64,000 nt of DNA from Imbricaverruca yamaguchii (GCA_034440575.1 JAOTOL010001659.1:2802501-2866500), one strand, 5' to 3'. Shown: positions 23,353 to 35,869, counted from the stretch's first letter. Numbers and translations are program-made. Notes: a model not told the origin generated them from the letters alone.

Positions 23353-24035
23353 GCGTGGGTTAGCCTTTTGATATGATGAAATATGATGGAACATGATTGA
23401 TAGGCTGTCTGTCGGCTGCTATTGCGGGAAGTCTCTCATTTAATATATTTATAAATTGGTAGTTACCTTTTCCTAGGCCGGATAAGCTGGTTCTTGAGTT
23501 CCCATTGGCAGTAGCAGCATGGGAATTTGTGATGTATGGGAAGGGATGTATAATAGTAAGTGTGTACAGTGCACGCTCTCTGTGGTATTATTTTACTTTG
23601 GATCCCTATGGTTTAAACCCTGCTGTTAAATTGGATATTATGCTAGCAACAAATGTGCCAGCATAATATCCAACAGCAAGGTATGTGTTAGTAGTGCCAT
23701 CTGTCATGGTAACAAAATGGGACATGGGCTGAGCAATTGCAAAATTGCTCATGGGACATTGGTTTCGAAGAGTGTGTTATGTAATATCAAGTGAACCATG
23801 TTCTGCAGGCTGGGGTAGATAGACCTTTTTAAACTATGGTTATGAGATTGATTGAGGTGTCACAGTGTCTTTTTTCTAGTATTTTTTTCCTTTATATACC
23901 TAACCCAGATGGCTCTGTGGCTCTTATTAAGCCATAACACTTTATGACTTGACCACGTCATGGATTACTCCACCAATGGTTACCAGGTTGCTTCGCAGGG
24001 TGCCAGCCACGTTTAGAATTGATTTCGATGATGTG
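23353..24035. other. AT-rich unique sequence with two hairpins
   Basis: No gene recognised. Besides the hairpin listed separately at 23631, a 9-bp inverted repeat (TGAGCAATT and its complement) lies at about 23732-23753. Confidence 0.45.
23631..23673. repeat. Perfect 14-bp inverted repeat
   Basis: The arms TTGGATATTATGCT (23631-23644) and AGCATAATATCCAA pair exactly around a 15-nt loop. Beyond the arms TGCTGTT on the left and AACAGCA on the right also pair if a three-A bulge is allowed. Confidence 0.85.
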
Positions 24036-24925
24036 CCGCCTGGTTAGGACTTAATGGATAGAGCACTAATCTGTAAAGTTATATAGGCATCGTGCTCAGA
24101 GTGAATAAGAGCCGCAGGGGCCTATCTGGGTTAGGCCTGTAAAGGGAAGATACCATAAACCTGGACAAAAAGATACTCAGCACCACAACCAATACCACAT
24201 CCTAAATTCCGAAGGAAGTGTCCGCTAACACCCTACGCAACTGCCAATACCCATCTATCCACCTGTTTAACACTATTCACTCGCATGCCGCATGCATAAC
24301 ACACGCGCGGATCGAGTACCTTACCAGTAGTTTTCAACTTCATCCATGCCTGATCATAGGAGTCTGCACCATTTACACCTACTAGCATGAATCTCATCCC
24401 ATCCAACACTGTTTGGCAATCAACAAGATTTCCAACATTTAAAAAAAATGGCCTCCATATTTTTTAATACATACCATGAGAGACTCACCATGACAGCAAC
24501 AGGCAGCCTATTGCATAGATCAAATAACTTTTGACTGAAAACCTGTTGTCTCTTAACTTCCTACGCGTTGAATTGTTCAACCTGAATTGATTGCCCTATG
24601 TAGTACTCTATATAGAATAGCATTTTTTAGATTGGCGGCATCTAAACCTTTAGCGATTGGATTCATGTTAGTCATATCACCCTTCAATCTCCTATGCTTG
24701 AGAAAGTGCATATCTAATGCCATATGCCTTTCATTGGTTCACAATCTCTCTCCCTGCGGCTTGGCACAACGGACCGAGACGCTTCACTGGCTCGCTATGG
24801 ACGCCTGCGGCAGTGCTGGCCAGCTGGCTACCGATCAGGCAAGGTCGGGGGCAAGGTACCAGGCGGACGTGCCGGGCTATATGGGTTCGATGAACTCCCG
24901 GCTAAAGTTGTGCCATTGAACTGGA
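24036..24925 (+). mobile_element. SINE-like copies and fragments
   Basis: 24036-24125 carries TGCCGCCTGGTTAGG and GATAGAGCACTAATCTG, matching the tRNA-like head at 14336. 24795-24860 matches the body seen at 14450 (GGCCAGCTGGCTACCGATCA). 24905-24925 has TGCCATTGAACTGGAATTTC, close to the tail at 54390 (TGCCGTTGAACCGAAATTCA). The 24130-24740 stretch between is AT-rich and unassigned, so more than one insertion is likely. Confidence 0.4.
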
Positions 24926-25780
24926 ATTTCCAGATTGGCAGGTGGGTTCAAGGTCAGTGCAGGGAAGGGTCAATGTTACGGCGGGACACACTGGCGGAAG
25001 GGGGCCTTGTTGCTGCAGGGCATGTTACCTGGCGGGAGTGGCACCACATACTCACTGCTCCATATAGTACAGGAGAGTTAGATATAACGGCTTTAGGACG
25101 CATCGACTTCACATAGTTCAGTAGACATCCAATTCGAGGACGGCTCCACTGGAACATTGACCGCTGTTCTCAATGTCGACAAAACAACCCAATGGAACAA
25201 CATCGCCCACAAATGCGACGAGCTGACCCCGAACAGGACGGGCTGACCCCAATCTACCGCCGGTCACAGGGCCGATCTTCTGGCCTGTAGGCAGCGCAAA
25301 GGTGAAGGATCCTCTCGACCCCATAGTCCCGCTGCTGTGGACCTATTCATGCTCTGCCAAACCAGAGCCACCACTCGTGACGATCGGGCAGTGATGCGTG
25401 AGCCGCAGAATGTCTGCCGTCTCCACCCCACGTGGATGATGAAGCAGCCGATGTTTTCATCTCCGTCTGTGCTCCGACATGCGCTTCACGAAGCGACAGT
25501 CGGCCCGGCGGATGATGGCGCGAGGGCGGGTGATGAGTGCGATGGCGAGCGATGAGTGCGATGACAAGTGATGAGTGCGAGGGCGGGCGATCGGCGCGAT
25601 AGCGGGTGATCGGTGCGAGGGCGGGTGTCCCAACCAGCGCGCCAGACGGGCTATCGGGCTGTTTGCCCACAGGACGAGATCTGCGACACTCGTTGTTGTC
25701 GCGTGCCGCCTGTCGCGCGCCGTGCCCGTCCTGCTGCCACGCCGCCGGCCACACCAGCGACTCGACGGTGGGCACCGAGT
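24926..25780. other. Unique, partly GC-rich sequence
   Basis: Around 25510-25625 the words GATGAGTGCGATGGCG and GATCGGTGCGAGGGCG form a weak repeat of about 18-20 bp. No gene recognised. Confidence 0.4.
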
Positions 25781-25784
25781 GGCT

Positions 25785-25970
25785 GTCACGTGACCCTTCA
25801 ACGGCAGGCCATGGCCACCGAGCGGTCGTCACGTGACCCTTCAACGGCAGACCGCGGGCACCAAGCGGCCGTCACGTGACCCTTCAACAGCAGACCGCGG
25901 GCACCGAGCGGCTGTCACGTGACCCTTCAACGGCAGACCGTGGGCACCGAGCGGCCGTCACGTGACACGG
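25785..25970. repeat. 43-bp repeat carrying GTCACGTGAC in each unit
   Basis: Five exact copies of the palindrome GTCACGTGAC start at 25785, 25828, 25871, 25914 and 25957. Between them lie CCTTCAACGGCAGACCG and GGGCACCGAGCGGC. The 10-mer matches the consensus (CLEAR-type E-box) bound by MiT/TFE bHLH factors in animals. Whether it acts here is unknown. Confidence 0.9.
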
Positions 25971-26535
25971 CCGGCGGTGCCGCACCGACGTCACGTGTCC
26001 CGGGGGCCCGGCGTCCCGTGGCGGGGCGGCGGCGTGCGTCGGCCCGGACCGGCGCGCCGGGGGTATCCCGCGGCGTCGCCGGTGGCCCGCGGCGGCCGGC
26101 GAGACCCGCCCGGGCGCCGGCCGTTGTTCAGGGGGCGCGGCGGACTGCAGGGTGGGCCTGTTCCGCCGCCACGTCCGGCCCGGTCGGTCCGCTCCAGCCA
26201 AGATGAATAGTCGGCGGCGGATGTTTTTCACGCGCGTCTTGACCGGCTGTCGGGCGTTTGTGGACGGCGTGACGCGTGGCCACCGGGCGTCACACGCGTC
26301 ACGCCCTGCGCGTCGACGCCGGCCACAAAGCCGGCCGGGCGGCGCCTCATGCCACCCTCCATCACCGCCGCGGCCATCAAGCCGCTATCAATCAAGCCGC
26401 GTCGATCAATGCCGGGCTATGATTGCGGGCGGGTTGCGGCGGTGGCGGGCGATTGGGCCGTGGAGACTGGCTGAGGAGGTAGCGGATCGCTGTGAAAGTG
26501 GTGGTTGGTATTACCGGTAATGGTCGGCTATACCG
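25971..26535. other. Extremely GC- and CpG-rich block
   Basis: Dense CCCGG/GGCGC words from 25980 to 26360 resemble a CpG island or GC-rich leader. No exon could be identified. The stretch 26370-26535 is less GC-rich, with ATCAAGCCG and ACCGGTAATGGT doublets. Confidence 0.35.
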
Positions 26536-26539
26536 GTAA

Positions 26540-26950
26540 TGGTTAGCTGTGGAGGTGGTGGCCGATGGTGCCGTGGCGGCCGGTTGCGGCGATGGTGGTT
26601 GGTTGTGGAGGTGGTGTTTGGTTGTGCCGTAGCGGCCGGTTGTGGCGATGGTGGTTGGTTGTGGAGGTGGTGTTTGGTTGTGCCGTGCCGGCTGGTTGCG
26701 GCGATGGTGGTTGGTTGTGGAGGTGGCGGCCGGTTGTGCCGTGGCGGCCGGTTGCGGCGATGGTGGTTGGTTGTGGAGGTGGTGTTTGGTTGTACCGTGC
26801 CGGCTGGTTGCGGCGATGGTGGTTGGTTGTGGAGGTGGTGGCTGATGGTGCCGTGGCGGTCGGTTGTGGCGATGGTGGTTGGTTGTGAAGGTGGTGTTTG
26901 GTTGTGCCGTGCCGGCTAGTTGCGGCGATGGTGGTTAGTTGCGCCATGAG
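26540..26950. repeat. Minisatellite, 56-bp unit
   Basis: The word TTGCGGCGATGGTGGTTGG (or TTGTGG...) starts at 26584, 26640, 26696 and 26752 and continues onward, an exact 56-bp spacing. Units are made of GT-rich subrepeats such as GGTTGTGGAGGTGGTG. One strand is nearly free of A and C over 400 bp. Confidence 0.9.
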
Positions 26951-29814
26951 CATGGCGCCTTCTACCCGCTATGCTGAAGGCCACTGAAGCGCCTTGTACT
27001 GTCGTAGACGCCTCTAAATTTGACAGAGTGGTGGTGACGTCGGAGTGTCGGGACGATGCTGGTGGTCGCAATTTGAAGCCGACATCACGACGATCGTCAG
27101 CCTCACTCCCAAGCATCTACAAACATGCAAACGTAAGTTTGCTGGCACGACGACGCACCGGTGTTCATCTCCTTTTCTCCCATGTCCTGAATCACATATT
27201 GTCCATTGTGAACAGCTCGCGCGTCAGGCGCCAACACCGCCTCTGACGGTGAGGCGATAATGCATGTAATGGACCGGAGCCGGCGCTGCCGAGACCGTTC
27301 GGCGGTGGCACAATGCACACTGTTCACCAGCGCGGCAGTGTGCACACAATGCACACCGTTCACCGGTCAAGCGCGACCGACAGCCGAACAGATTCGGGGA
27401 CGATGAACGGGGAAGTCGTGAGCGTCGGGGCGCGCCGTCGCGCGTCCGTCAACCTCTGGTCGTGACGTCACCACAGGCATCACGGCCGGCAGCTGGCACC
27501 CGCATGGCGGTGCATCTTGTGCGTGGGTGCGGCCTTGGTCTCGGCGCTGACCCAAGGTGGATGAACTCGGCTGACGACGCAGTTTGCCGATAGGCCGCCG
27601 CCGGCCAGATAGGCCGGCGAGCCCCGTCGACTCTTGTTGACTTGGACGGTCGCCCCCCCTTCTGCTTCCGGCGTTGGTTGCCGCTGGCGGGGTACGGCGT
27701 GGTGGGAGAACGCCGTTGGACAGGACACGCTGGGAGAGGGGGCCGGGTAACTATTGGGAAGGGAGGCGCGGCGGTGCCATCAGTTCAAGTCAATTGGGTC
27801 TCGGTGGCACAGGCCCGCCGTCAGTCCGGGAGAATCGCGTGATGTACAGCTACTCTGAAGAGCTTCGGACATGCGACTGCGCCTGCGGTGGACACAGCCG
27901 GCCAAGGTTGACGAACAGGGGAGAGGGCCAAGTAGACCATTAGCCGATTTTTTGGTGCTTCCCGGGGTTTAACAAGCCAATGACTTAAACGTCATCGAGT
28001 CTTCTGACGACTGTGTGTATACCAAAGTATCTGTCTCCGAGTGGCGCTGTCGCCTGTTTGAATGTCGTCATCCGCTCGGGACGTCGGCCGACCGAGACGT
28101 CATCCGCCGTGAGCGAGCGGTGACGTTGGACCGCTGCACCAGCGAGTCCGTCGTGCGGCGGTTTCTTCACGCTTATCGGTTGCCCGGACAGCAGTGTAAA
28201 TAATTACCATGTGGCCTGGAAATTCACAGTTTATGGAGATGTGCTATTTCATCCTACTCTTAGTTTTTACCATTTTGCCACATGATGTATGGGCAGTCAT
28301 CATGCACACGACTGCTAAATAATGTAAAATACATGTGACCGAAGTGAAAGGCATTCCGCTTTTTAATCCTTAAGTGGCATTCTTTTATTTTCCTGCAATA
28401 TTTCACTATTCCAAGCAACTTCTTCCTTCATCCACACAGTTAATGGTGAAGTAATTTTAGGACACTGCCGAACAGAGGGGCGAGATTGGCGCCACGCGAC
28501 AGCCGGCTGTTCGGTGAAGGCCGACGGCAGCTGCTGGCAACGACGCAGATGGCGCGAAACGTACCGCGGCACGACAGCATCATCGGATCCGCCGGCACGG
28601 AGGAACGAGCCTGCACCAGCGATCCGACGCCGTGAGGAACGAGCCTGCGCCATCAGTTCGGCGCCGGAAGTACTAACCATTGTCAGTGCAGAGTTGCACG
28701 CTTGTGCAGGCTCACGTTGCTGTTTCCAGATGAACTCTCGAACGAATTCGGTCCAGCTTTTGCATAGCTGATATGGTATGCAGTATGGTGTCTATTGCGC
28801 AGTGATTGGTGCAATTCATTATTCAAACCATGTCGGGCCACGTAGCTAAGCATACCGGGGATCACTCCTGTTCCTTCTTCATAGCTTTTCGAATGCATTT
28901 TCGAGAAGAAAAACAATCATAAGCTTTCATATTTAAAAATTGCAAATGTTCGCGGCTGACATTCACATGACGACTTTGGATGTGGGATGCTTTGTGTTGT
29001 GGAGTAGATGACAACTGGACGTTGGTCATGAGCTCCTCACGTCATTTGAGGTATTGGCTTCGGTTCACATTGGCTTTCATAGGGGACGGGCTGGAAAGTG
29101 CTAGCCGAGGCCCTAATATCGAATTTATCATTCACTGTTACGACAGGGCATATACAATTGCCCGTGTCCAAAATTACGTAGTTTCTATTAATGAGGTTGT
29201 TAGGTTCGTCTGGCTTCAACCGTAGCCTATGGACCGAAATGTGAGGTGAAGTGCGCAGTTTGAATGGCAAGTCGCCAGGAAACACCCTGATAAAACTTTT
29301 CCATGCCACCCGGGTACAGCCAGACTTCCGGTGATTACTGAATAAAAACTCGTGATAGTTTTTTTTAATATGACGTAACCTGGAAGAAACGCCCAACCGA
29401 GGTACAACAACGCTGCGACAATCGCGAGATCTGGTCACAAGTAATGCGCTTGTCCGTGTTTGATTTCATCCAGTACACTCAGCTTTTAAACGCCTGGTAA
29501 CATCCCTATGCCCCAGGCGGAAAAATATCTGACAAGGGCAAGGGTCAAGGGTTCCCGATCCGACCGCATGAGTTGTGAGGTCAACATCCTTGGCTTCCGT
29601 GACAACCCACCCTCCCCATCAATTATGGAATAGCGTCGCGGAATATCACTCCACGTGCAGGTTCCAGTCGTACCTCTAGTAGCTTACCACACAAGCTCGT
29701 AGTGCGGGCGTCGCCAAAGTGGGTGGCAGAGCAACGCGTGCCCTTCAACCCCGCGAAATCCAGCAGCACGTCTAGGCGTTGCACGATAAAAATCAGCTCT
29801 CGTTTCTCAGCTGA
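26951..29814. other. Unique sequence, no gene recognised
   Basis: Both GC-rich (27000-28200) and AT-rich (28200-29800) parts were read in all frames. The minus-strand frame 29037-29438 (133 residues) is the longest, but it shows no family and no splice context. Confidence 0.35.
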
Positions 29815-29858
29815 GCAACTAATTTTGGATTAGGGGAGCCTAATCCAAAATTAGTTGC
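29815..29858. repeat. Perfect 20-bp inverted repeat, 4-nt loop
   Basis: Left arm 29815-29834 (GCAACTAATTTTGGATTAGG), loop GGAG, right arm 29839-29858. Every base pairs. The sequence around it shows no transposon ends. It could be a stable hairpin, a foldback element or a structural mutation product. Confidence 0.92.
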
Positions 29859-30605
29859 GACGTCAAAAGCTTCTAAGCACATTCTTCCTTGCACGCGGCA
29901 TCTCCTCGTGTAGGAAAAACAGTTTAAGTGCTTCTAAATGTGCGAAGGGAACTGTGAAATGCATTAGTAAACGTTATTTCCGACAAGCCGGCTGCATATC
30001 CATGGCTGCAGGTTCGCCTATCTTGGTAGAAGTCAAGATGGAAAGTTTTTCTTGTCATTCTTCGGCGAAGTTCCCTTCATACTTGATAACGGGTCACCAT
30101 GTGCTTAAAATGCCTAATCACGGTCATTTTCCAAAAGAAAAGGTGTGGAAACTCCCCAAATTAGATAGTTCTGCCGTGCTTTTAACGTCGCCCGTGCTTC
30201 GTCTAATGATGCTGTCAAACGCCATAGCCACTCTCTTAAGTCTTCAATGACAATTCCATTGGCCCACTGTAAAAATCGTGTCCTAAAGAAGGAGCTGGGT
30301 TTAACGAAACCATCGGAATCACCGCTGATTATTTTACTCATCGCGTCATTTTTTTCGATATTTCCATGCCATGAAACCCACATATGCCTGTAGGTGGGTT
30401 TATAAGCCGGGCTTGCAGGCTTATAAGTCAGGCTGGTAATGCTCACAAGTCACTAGACATGTCCCTATGTGACATGGGCCGCGGGGAAATCAGATGAGAG
30501 CGTTTTTGTTTTAATTGTATGCGGATGGCAAATTAAATTCTGATTACCCACCTAAGCATGTTCCAAGTGTAAATACAGCTCATCCATGCACCCTCAAAAG
30601 CTAAC
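29859..30605. other. Unique sequence
   Basis: No gene recognised. The minus-strand frame 30114-30446 is unremarkable. Confidence 0.35.
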
Positions 30606-30745
30606 CACTTCAGCAGTGCACCACTCCGGCAGTATATTATTTAAGTAGTAAGCTACTCCGGCATCACACTACGCCATCAGTACACTACTCCGGCAATGTA
30701 CTACTCCAGTAGTACACCACTACAGCAGTACACCACCACAGCAGA
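30606..30745. repeat. Decayed short repeat, ACTACTCCRGCAGTACA type
   Basis: Words such as GTACACTACTCCGGCA, GTACTACTCCAGTA and GTACACCACTACAGCA recur at roughly 15-25 bp. Confidence 0.6.
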
Positions 30746-33094
30746 ATACTATTGGCTCGAGTCTGACACGGAGCAGCGGCGTGAACGAATCCACTTCCTC
30801 CGATTTCGCGAAACGAAAACAAAACCAACTCTTCATCAAACACACCTACACCAAGTACGACGGCTGAGGCGGCGCACACGTGCCACGATGGTCCTGTAGC
30901 GGGCAACAGCGACGTGGGCCACGCGTGCCGGGCCTGGCTGAGAGGCACGCTCGGAGGCCGGACTGACCTGCTCTGTGGACGTGGTGCTCAGCTGACGTCG
31001 GACTCCCGCCACGGAGAACACACCGATACAGAGTGACGGTCGGGCGCCGGCGGCCGGCCGTTTTACTCGCCGCCGCGCGCCGACGCGCCGTTCGCCGCGC
31101 AAGAAGGGCACGCTCGGCGGCCGGGTCGAGCGCGTGCTCCATGAGCTCGGGCGACACAGGGAAGGCACTACAATCAACACGGCTCGGCGGTGAGATCCAG
31201 GCCCGCTCACCGACGGGAGGCGAGTGCATCGGCGCGTGACGAAAAGCGACGTATTCCGGAGCATTGATGATCATTCGCATATGTTTTATTTCAATGCCGG
31301 ATTGAGATATCCCGAAACGATGTCGGTTTTCGTCGTTCGAAGATCCTCGCACTTCTACAATATGAGCCCGTTTGAAATCCTCAGACGCTGGTTTGCTTTT
31401 CCGAAACGTTTAAGCTAACAAAGTTGTAAAGTAAAGTTTGTGGTTGAATTCAGGGCGCTTAATTGTCCACCTTGCGTTTCATTGATTTTTCGCCTACAAA
31501 ATATTTTCCGTGCTTCGGTTCCAGTCTGCTTGCATAATATTCGGTCTGACGGACCCTCTGGTTATTGCTAGACCATGTTGGTTCACCACCGCCTGGTATT
31601 TATATAATTATTCATTTACCCTACACCCTACAATAAAACATACCATCAATTAATAAAACGATATTATTTTTAACTGGCGATGATGAGATGATATTTAGCT
31701 AGTGATCAATAGAAAACAGACTAAGGGTGGAAAAGAGCAGCATTCAAGATTGCGGAAGGAGGGACAGGAGACGGGAAGGGAGAGAAGCCACGGCACATCG
31801 TGTTGTTCTGCTCGCGGTCTGATGGAGCGTCATGGTCATCACCAATTGACGTGATGTGTCCAGGGTAACAGGGTGTCACTAGTGATATCACGACGGGCAT
31901 CACAAAACTTTGATCACGCTGGCCATGTACAATGTCAATATCAATCATTCGCTCACCATATCCTAAATTTTCCGAACGACTGACACGCGCGCATGAAGGC
32001 CTCTCACAGTACGCGAACGGGACAGGTGGGCCGATTCCGTACCCCATTCCCTGCTCAGATCTTGGAAAGTACTGAAACTAGTAACACAACTTTTTGAGGA
32101 TACCTTAAGGATATAGTGCACTCTCAGCAGTATGAACTTGACGATCCGAGATCAATGTCTTCAAAAATCAAGTGCTGTCAAATAAGTCAACTTTTGATGA
32201 TTTCGTGGTTGGTGACGACCTAGGATCACTGAAACGAGCACAATATGAGGAAAGTAAATTTCAGATGTTGAAGTATGTATGGATTGCCTGCAATATGCCA
32301 CGGTAGTTATATTTCTATATCTAAAGCTATATCTATGTCTATGTAGATACAGCACCAGGCGCCGCGTTTTCTATATCTAAAACCATCACTATATTTGTGG
32401 AAAGATTGGAAATATCTTGCAACGATGTTTTCAAACCAGTTCAGATACATGTAGGATATCTGGACCACGAGCATACGTGACTGCAGATTGACAAACAAAG
32501 CATTTTATCATATTTATTTTATACCTTATTATTATAGCATATACATAGTGCAATTGAGCGTACATTCAATTGCATCCGATGAAAATTGCATGCCTCGGTT
32601 GGCAAATAGTCCATATACAACAACTAATGTTCAGTCATTCAGACCACCTAATTTCCTTACAAACAAAAACTGAAATATAATTTGCCGTGTCCCCAAGGGC
32701 GGGTGGCGTAGCGGCCAAGGGTAATGTCCAGGGGTAGTCCGGTGCCATCAAAGCGAATCTACGGGCAAACGCACCTGCTCACTATCGCCCGCCTGCGTAA
32801 TTAACCTAGGGACATCGTAAACAGCGGGCACCCTGCTGGGAGGGCCCAGGCCACCGCTCCGCCGAACTGACAAAACATTTATGCAGGTGCCCGGAGGTCG
32901 GGCGGTCAGGTTTTCACCCGTGCGGCTATCGTATTTACCAACAGAGTAAAACAAAACACCCATGAGCTGCGGTATTCAATTTCAGAGTCACAACATTTCA
33001 TTAAATAATCCCTGCGTATTTGTCAGACGACTGTGAAAACAGGAGGGATGGGCGGATTCTGCCCTCCCAACGTCGCCGCAGGCACGGCAGCGCG
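30746..33094. other. Unique sequence, no gene recognised
   Basis: 30850-31250 is GC-rich; the rest is AT-rich. At 32704-32800 a GGGCGGGTGGCGTAGCGGCC head faces a later GCCCGCC and may be a degenerate tRNA-like SINE. This is too weak to call separately. Confidence 0.35.
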
Positions 33095-33395
33095 TGCTGC
33101 GCGACGTGTGGTCCCACAACACAGAGGGTGGCAGCGGGTGCCACACGACGTGTGGCCCCACAACACAGAGGGTGGCAGCGGGTGCCACATGACGTGTGGT
33201 CCCACAACACAGAGGGTGGCAGCGGGTGCCACATGACGTGTGGTCCCACAACACAGAGGGTGGCAGCGGGTGCCACATGACGTGTGGTCCCACAACACGG
33301 AGGGTGGCAGCGGGTGCCACATGACGTGTGGTCCCACAACACAGAGGGTGGCAGCGGGTGCCACATGACGTGTGGTCCCACAACACGGAGGTCGG
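33095..33395. repeat. Minisatellite, 44-bp unit
   Basis: About seven copies of a unit with CACATGACGTGTGGTCCCAC and AACACAGAGGGTGGCAGC. Starts at 33181 and 33225 show the 44-bp spacing. Very homogeneous in the middle. Confidence 0.93.
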
Positions 33396-33435
33396 CAGCA
33401 GTCGGTGATGGTGTTGTCTCTAGCTCCGGCTCACC

Positions 33436-33830
33436 GCCGCCGCCGCCTCCACATCGGCCCCTGCTACCCACAGCAGCCGCCGCCTCCACATCGGCCCCTG
33501 CTACCCACAGCAGCCGCCGCCTCCACATCGGCCCCCGCTACCCACAGCGGCCGCCGCCTCCACATCGGCCCCTGCTACCCACAGCAGCAGCCGCCGCCTC
33601 CACATCGGCCCCTGCTACCCACAGCAGCAGCCGCCGCCTCCACATCGGCCTCTGCTACCCACAGCAGCAGCCGCCGCCTCCACATCGGACCCTGCCACCC
33701 ACAGCAGCAGCCGCCGCCTTCACATCGGCCCCTGCTACCCACAGCAGCAGCCGCCTCCACATCGGCCCCTGCTACCCACAGCAGCAGCCGCCGCCTCCAC
33801 ATCGGCCCCTGCTACCCACAGTAGCCGCCG
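33436..33830. repeat. Minisatellite, 37/40-bp unit
   Basis: About ten copies with the core CCACATCGGCCCCTGCTACC and CACAGCAGCCGCCGC. Early units are 37 bp (ACATCGG at 33451, 33488 and 33525). Later ones are 40 bp because of one extra CAG. Starts about 40 bp after the 44-bp array, with an unrelated unit. Confidence 0.93.
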
Positions 33831-33984
33831 CCGGCTGGGGTCGCTTACCTCGCAGGTCGCCGCACGGCAGACGCCGGAAGCCAGAGCCGGAGCCGGGCGG
33901 CGAGCGGAAGAGGACGTGGTGCGACCTTCCGGACGCGTCCTCTCTGAAAATGTCGGTCGCTCTGTAGTGCGGCCAGCTCGGCGC

Positions 33985-34335
33985 GCGTGGCGGCACGCGT
34001 TCGGGTCCCCGGGCCGCGGATGATAATCTGATGTTGGTCTGTGACACGCGCTCGGATCCCCGGGCCACGGAAAATAATCTGATGTTGGGCGGTGACACGC
34101 GCTCGGATCCTCAGGCTATGGGTGACATAATCTGATGTTGGTCTGTGATAGCTGCGGATGATAATCTGATGTTGGTCTGTGACAGCTGCGGATGATAATC
34201 TGATGTTGGTCTGTGACAGTTGCGGATGATAATCTGATGTTGGTCTGTGGCAGCTGCGGATGATAATCTGATGTTGGTTTGCGACAGCTGCGGATGATAA
34301 TCTGATGTTGGTCTGCGACAGCTGTGGCTGCTGCG
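33985..34335. repeat. Minisatellite, 34-bp unit
   Basis: About nine copies of GATAATCTGATGTTGGTCTG followed by TGACAGCTGCG. The first three units are longer and carry CGCTCGGATCCCCGGGCC. It is the third unrelated array within 1.3 kb. Confidence 0.9.
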
Positions 34336-34625
34336 ATTTAGCCAGCTGTGTCGATAAGTCAAACAACTCGAATGTGACTTCCATCACTGAGCTTCGGTTC
34401 TTGCCAGGATCACGCCAACTTCGACCGGCAGGTGCTGTGCATCTGTCCACAAGCTAGCTCATTGTTTATTTATTGTTTGCTTTATGCATCCGAATTCAGC
34501 ATAGTGTTAGGTGCGAGTACCTCATCCCAAATGACTCTACACCAATCAGTCACAAATCATAAACAAATTATGGTTTCCACAAGTTGCGCCACCGCCTCCG
34601 ATCACCACGTGACTACCAGGCAATG
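34336..34625. other. Unique spacer
   Basis: Nothing recognisable in this stretch. Confidence 0.4.
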
Positions 34626-34880
34626 ATTGAGGGGCTTGTGGATCGATTGAGGAGTTTGAAGCGGTTGAGGGTCTGGAGCGGTTGAGGGGTCTGGAGCGGT
34701 TGAGGAGTCTGGGGCGGTTGAGGAGTCTGGAGCGATAGATGGGTCTGGAATATGAGTAGGTTGATGAATATGGAATAAGTCCGTTGAGGAGACTGGAGCG
34801 GCTTAGGAGTTCGGGGCCATTGAGGAGTACAGAGCTGTTGAAGAGCCTGGAACGCCTGAGGAGCCTGGGGCGGTTTATGC
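34626..34880. repeat. Minisatellite, about 18-bp unit
   Basis: Copies of GGTTGAGGAGTCTGGAGC, fairly regular to 34735 and then decayed (TTGAGGAGACTGGAGCGG, CTGAGGAGCCTGGGGCGG). Confidence 0.75.
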
Positions 34881-35869
34881 AGTCTCCTGAAATTTCATGA
34901 GCTAGGTGGAAACGAAGGTTATGTCAGAAGCTTGCTTTTACTTCCCGTGAAGTATGAACAACGACTTGACGAATTGATTTCCATGAGATGTGGCAGAAAA
35001 GAACGCATTTGCGATCTCATTTGCAAATTGTATCATTCCTAATAGTATCATAATGTCAGCAACGTCCTCAAAATGTTCCCAATAAGTGTCTCTTCCGTTC
35101 AAGGTCGAGCCTAATTTAACATCCTGTAGCATCTCTTACTTCGATGTTTGCACGTTTGGGCGTTTGCTGTTTGCATGCTTCACTTCATGAAGCATCGGCT
35201 TTGGAGCAATAGTCTGGAACTGTCAGTAGTGCACTCGAGGTAAATTCCGCACTCACACGTTTGTAACATTATTTCTGGGCCGCTGCATATAGTAATGACT
35301 CCGAACAGTTCCAGCCCAAGACACTTTAAACCCGTTTCTGCCTTTCGAAACATCACCAATGAACACAGTGACAGTGAGCGAACAAATCTGGACATCCGTA
35401 GACTACACGGCAGCAACAGATGCTTTAAAAAAAACACCTACCACTCCACCGCTCCACCGTTCATGGTAGATGGTAGATGGCAACTTGAGCACGGCCGACG
35501 CAATCGGTGCAGGCATACCTGATAACTATCAATCGCAAGAATCCGACCGTGAGGCTTCGGAGCATTTCGGCAGCAAGTAGATGCGGGTGCAGATTCAACG
35601 TCCGTTTAGCCATTCGGAAATAGGATGATGTAATGCCAATTATGTCTCATATATTGAAATTGACTGCCGGTATGTAATTTTACAGCTCGTGGCCTGCTCA
35701 AATTGCACAGCGCTCTCACTGCCGGCGCTTCAACTTCACGCATCATCCTCCTCCACGCTGTTTGAAGTGCTCGTGACTCAGCTTGATAGCGTGCCCGAGG
35801 ACCTCCTCGGAGCGCTACTGGACCAAACGTTCCGACTTGAGGTGGCTGCTGACGTACGGTTACGCCGGC
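34881..35869. other. Unique sequence
   Basis: No gene recognised on either strand. The stretch 35280-35520 has a plus-strand frame without any known motif. Confidence 0.35.

Noticed and set aside
29037..29438. 133-codon minus-strand frame as a gene
   Set aside because: No recognisable domain and an overlapping open plus-strand frame; insufficient support.
32704..32800. tRNA gene
   Set aside because: Acceptor-like ends are too far apart and the T-arm is not recognisable.
33436..33830. CAG-repeat coding tract (poly-Gln)
   Set aside because: The CAG runs are part of a 37/40-bp minisatellite and no frame has coding context.
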